Assembly: GCF_009728485.1 (NCBI RefSeq)
Contig: NZ_VVIQ01000013.1
Location: 21,814 to 85,813, forward strand
Source of the DNA: Prevotella vespertina
GTDB taxonomy: Bacteria > Bacteroidota > Bacteroidia > Bacteroidales > Bacteroidaceae
Direction: 5' to 3'
Length of the DNA stretch: 64,000 nt
Made by a program: the position numbers and the translations under genes. Shown here piece after piece: positions 62,746-64,000 of the stretch. Under the pieces are notes generated by a model that saw nothing but the letters and a program-made list of their open reading frames with translations, made no database searches and had not been told where the DNA came from. Position 1 is the first letter of the stretch. Every line of letters begins with the position of its first letter.

Positions 62746-63303
62746 TTATTCGTGTTGCTTCATATACGTCGTAACCTTCTCTACTGCAATGTGATAAGAG
62801 GCTTTCAACGCTCCGACACTCGTACCCAGTAGTTCACTCATATCGCTATATTTCATCTCATCAAAGTAGCGTAAGGTGAACACCAAGCGCTGTACATCGG
62901 GCAAGGTGGCAATGGCTTCTTGCAAAAGGGCTTGCCCTCTGTCACCATCGAAATACTCATCTGCTAGCAAGCTGTCGGCTAGGTGTAGGGTGTCTTCGCC
63001 TCCCGTGACAACTGCCGAGCGTTTCCGACGTAGGCACGCAAGTGCTTCATTGATGGCAATACGATATAGCCATGTAGACAACTGGGACTTGCCTTGAAAA
63101 TTGTCAAGTCCTTTCCATGCCTTTAGAAACGTGTTTTGTAGCACGTCATCGGCATCATCATGCGTGATAACAATACTTCGAATCTTCCAATATAGCGGTT
63201 CACTATATTGGTTTACAATATCTAGGAATGCTTTCTGTCGCTCTTCCGAGCTCGCTAACTGGCGAACTTCTTCCGATTTATCAAGGGGAGACACGTTACT
63301 CAA
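62746..63303 (-). CDS. ECF-type RNA polymerase sigma factor
   Basis: 185 residues. Sigma region 2: QKAFLDIVNQYSEPLYWKIR, HDDADDVLQNTFLKAWKGLDN and LSTWLYRIAINEALACLRRK; region 4: LPDVQRLVFTLRYFDEMKYSDMSELLGTS with the helix-turn-helix. The frame has no ATG near its start; TTG at 63303 or GTG at 63294 must serve, and the frame is closed upstream by TAG. Encoded 40 bases after a small exported protein and before a 57-residue protein, all on the minus strand. No standard transmembrane anti-sigma factor is adjacent. Confidence 0.9.
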   Translation of the reverse strand: MSNVSPLDKSEEVRQLASSEERQKAFLDIVNQYSEPLYWKIRSIVITHDDADDVLQNTFLKAWKGLDNFQGKSQLSTWLYRIAINEALACLRRKRSAVVTGGEDTLHLADSLLADEYFDGDRGQALLQEAIATLPDVQRLVFTLRYFDEMKYSDMSELLGTSVGALKASYHIAVEKVTTYMKQHE

Positions 63304-63343
63304 AAAGCTTTTGCTGTACCAGAATTGGGGGGATGTCTAGCCC

Positions 63344-63655
63344 TTAACGGATAGATATTTTCCGGACAACTTTACCCACTTTCACAATGTAACAACCCCT
63401 TGGGAAGCTCAAAGTATAGTGCTTGTCACTACCGTCAACACGCACATTCATCACCTTTACTCCTGTAACGTTATAAATCGAGAGAACCTCATCTTCAGCA
63501 CCAACAACACGTAAGACATTATTTGTAATGGTGATGGTAATGGATGGAAGTTCCTGTTCGATTAACTCCACTGGAGCCTCGGCACGTGCCGAAGTAACAG
63601 CACCCATGAGGAGTATTAAGGTGAGAATAAAAGGAGTAAATATCTTTTTTACCAT
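63344..63655 (-). CDS. Minimal exported protein consisting mainly of a T9SS-tail-like domain
   Basis: 103 residues. Signal peptide (LLMGAVTSARA) is followed almost directly by a sorting-type domain: NNVLRVVGAEDEVLSIYNVT, GVKVMNVRVDGSDKHYTLSF, PRGCYIVKVGKVVRKISI. There is hardly any cargo. It has one cysteine. First gene before the ECF sigma factor. Possible roles: small secreted factor or decoy of the type IX sorting machinery; neither can be shown here. Confidence 0.75.
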   Translation of the reverse strand: MVKKIFTPFILTLILLMGAVTSARAEAPVELIEQELPSITITITNNVLRVVGAEDEVLSIYNVTGVKVMNVRVDGSDKHYTLSFPRGCYIVKVGKVVRKISIR

Positions 63656-63680
63656 AGACGATTGCTTTTGTTATTAGCTA

Positions 63681-63688
63681 CAAAGATA
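63681..63688 (-). promoter_or_regulatory. Putative -7 box for the small exported protein / ECF sigma operon
   Basis: TATCTTTG on the minus strand, 26 bases before the ATG at 63655. No -33 TTG seen. Confidence 0.5.
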
Positions 63689-63755
63689 GTAAATTTCAGC
63701 ATACATTGGCTTGGTTTATTGCCTTGGTTATAGTATCTTTAATGATTATTAACGT

Positions 63756-63887
63756 GTTGAAAAGACAGAGGAACATAGTTTTTTAGACAAAATGACATAG
63801 TGACATATTTTTTGAATGACATATTTCTTAGACATAGAAACATAGTATCAATGTGCTTGGTAACGGATGTTTAAGACAGAAGGACTC
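63756..63887 (-). repeat. Degenerate ~22-bp array, family B (copy near right edge)
   Basis: About 130 bases similar to 23644-23796: AGACAGAGGAACATAG, TTTTAGACAAAATGACATAG, ATCAATGTGCTTGGTAAC and TTAAGACAGAAGGAC in the same order. It lies upstream of the small exported protein gene. No hairpin element of the 244-bp family is seen beside it in this window. Confidence 0.75.
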
Positions 63888-64000
63888 TAAGTTTGCAGCA
63901 AGAAACTTAAACAGGGTATAATCCCCTTTAGGAAGCAAGGTTGATTCATTACCTTTGTTGTCAAAAGGAAGAACCAGCCTACAGGATAGGGAAACTATAG

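Noticed and set aside
63828..64000. Minus-strand frame open from the right window edge to a TAA at 63828-63830, about 57 codons
   Set aside because: It could be the tail of a gene outside the window (a stretch reading LLPKGDYTLFKFLAANLES looks protein-like), but its last part runs through the family B repeat and only one edge is visible. Too weak to call.
1..64000. tRNA, rRNA and known riboswitches
   Set aside because: Reading all intergenic gaps showed no cloverleaf with a CCA-like end, no rRNA segment and no riboswitch core that I could recognise. A covariance-model search would be needed to exclude small RNAs.

Overview
The window looks like chromosomal DNA of a Prevotella-type Bacteroidota bacterium, probably a host-associated one. 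The basis is the gene set: SusC/SusD pairs, HmuY/HmuR-type heme uptake, Omp28-like and T9SS-tail proteins, a short primary sigma factor and a stand-alone AICAR transformylase. Promoters also fit: many genes carry the Bacteroidota -7 box TAnnTTTG upstream. No rRNA, tRNA, phage, IS transposase or CRISPR locus was found.

Layout. 1-3187: end of a TonB-dependent receptor, queC (convergent) and pgk. 3273-6585: a sialic acid operon (mutarotase, MFS transporter, N-acetylneuraminate lyase). 7150-19285: a SusC/SusD operon with two surface lipoproteins and two tandem DUF4953-type zinc metalloproteases; the first has lost all three zinc-binding histidines and the second is intact. 19832-31959: housekeeping genes (serS, fused NfnAB-like flavoprotein, HAD phosphatase, fba, nnr, hpt, adk, obgE, pgeF, a lipoprotein). 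32581-37701: PD-(D/E)XK/AAA protein, small basic protein, AICAR transformylase, ridA, rpoD. 37863-40751: orphan XRE regulator and an acyl ligase/SDR pair. 40838-48168: divergent RDD and SpoIIM/DUF4129/DUF4350/MoxR/DUF58 envelope locus. 48270-53080: heme-uptake operon around hmuY and a HmuR-like receptor. 53925-58899: an exported thiol-redox cluster (TlpA-like, DUF6029 barrel, two Omp28-like CxxC proteins, a T9SS-tail protein). 58928-63655: membrane-bound MutS-like ATPase, family-10-like glycoside hydrolase, a 57-residue gene below usual length cut-offs, an ECF sigma factor and a minimal T9SS-tail protein.

The most unusual signal lies between genes. At least seven intergenic sites carry degenerate tandem arrays with a period of 22 bp, but with a different unit sequence at different loci. 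A 66-67-bp repeat that appears tandemly at two sites can be parsed as three such 22-bp units. A second repeat class is a 244-bp element with about 45-bp terminal inverted repeats, present as two copies of identical length (6645-6888 and 19369-19612) with fragments elsewhere. It resembles a non-autonomous, MITE-like element and is physically joined to the 67-bp arrays at two loci.
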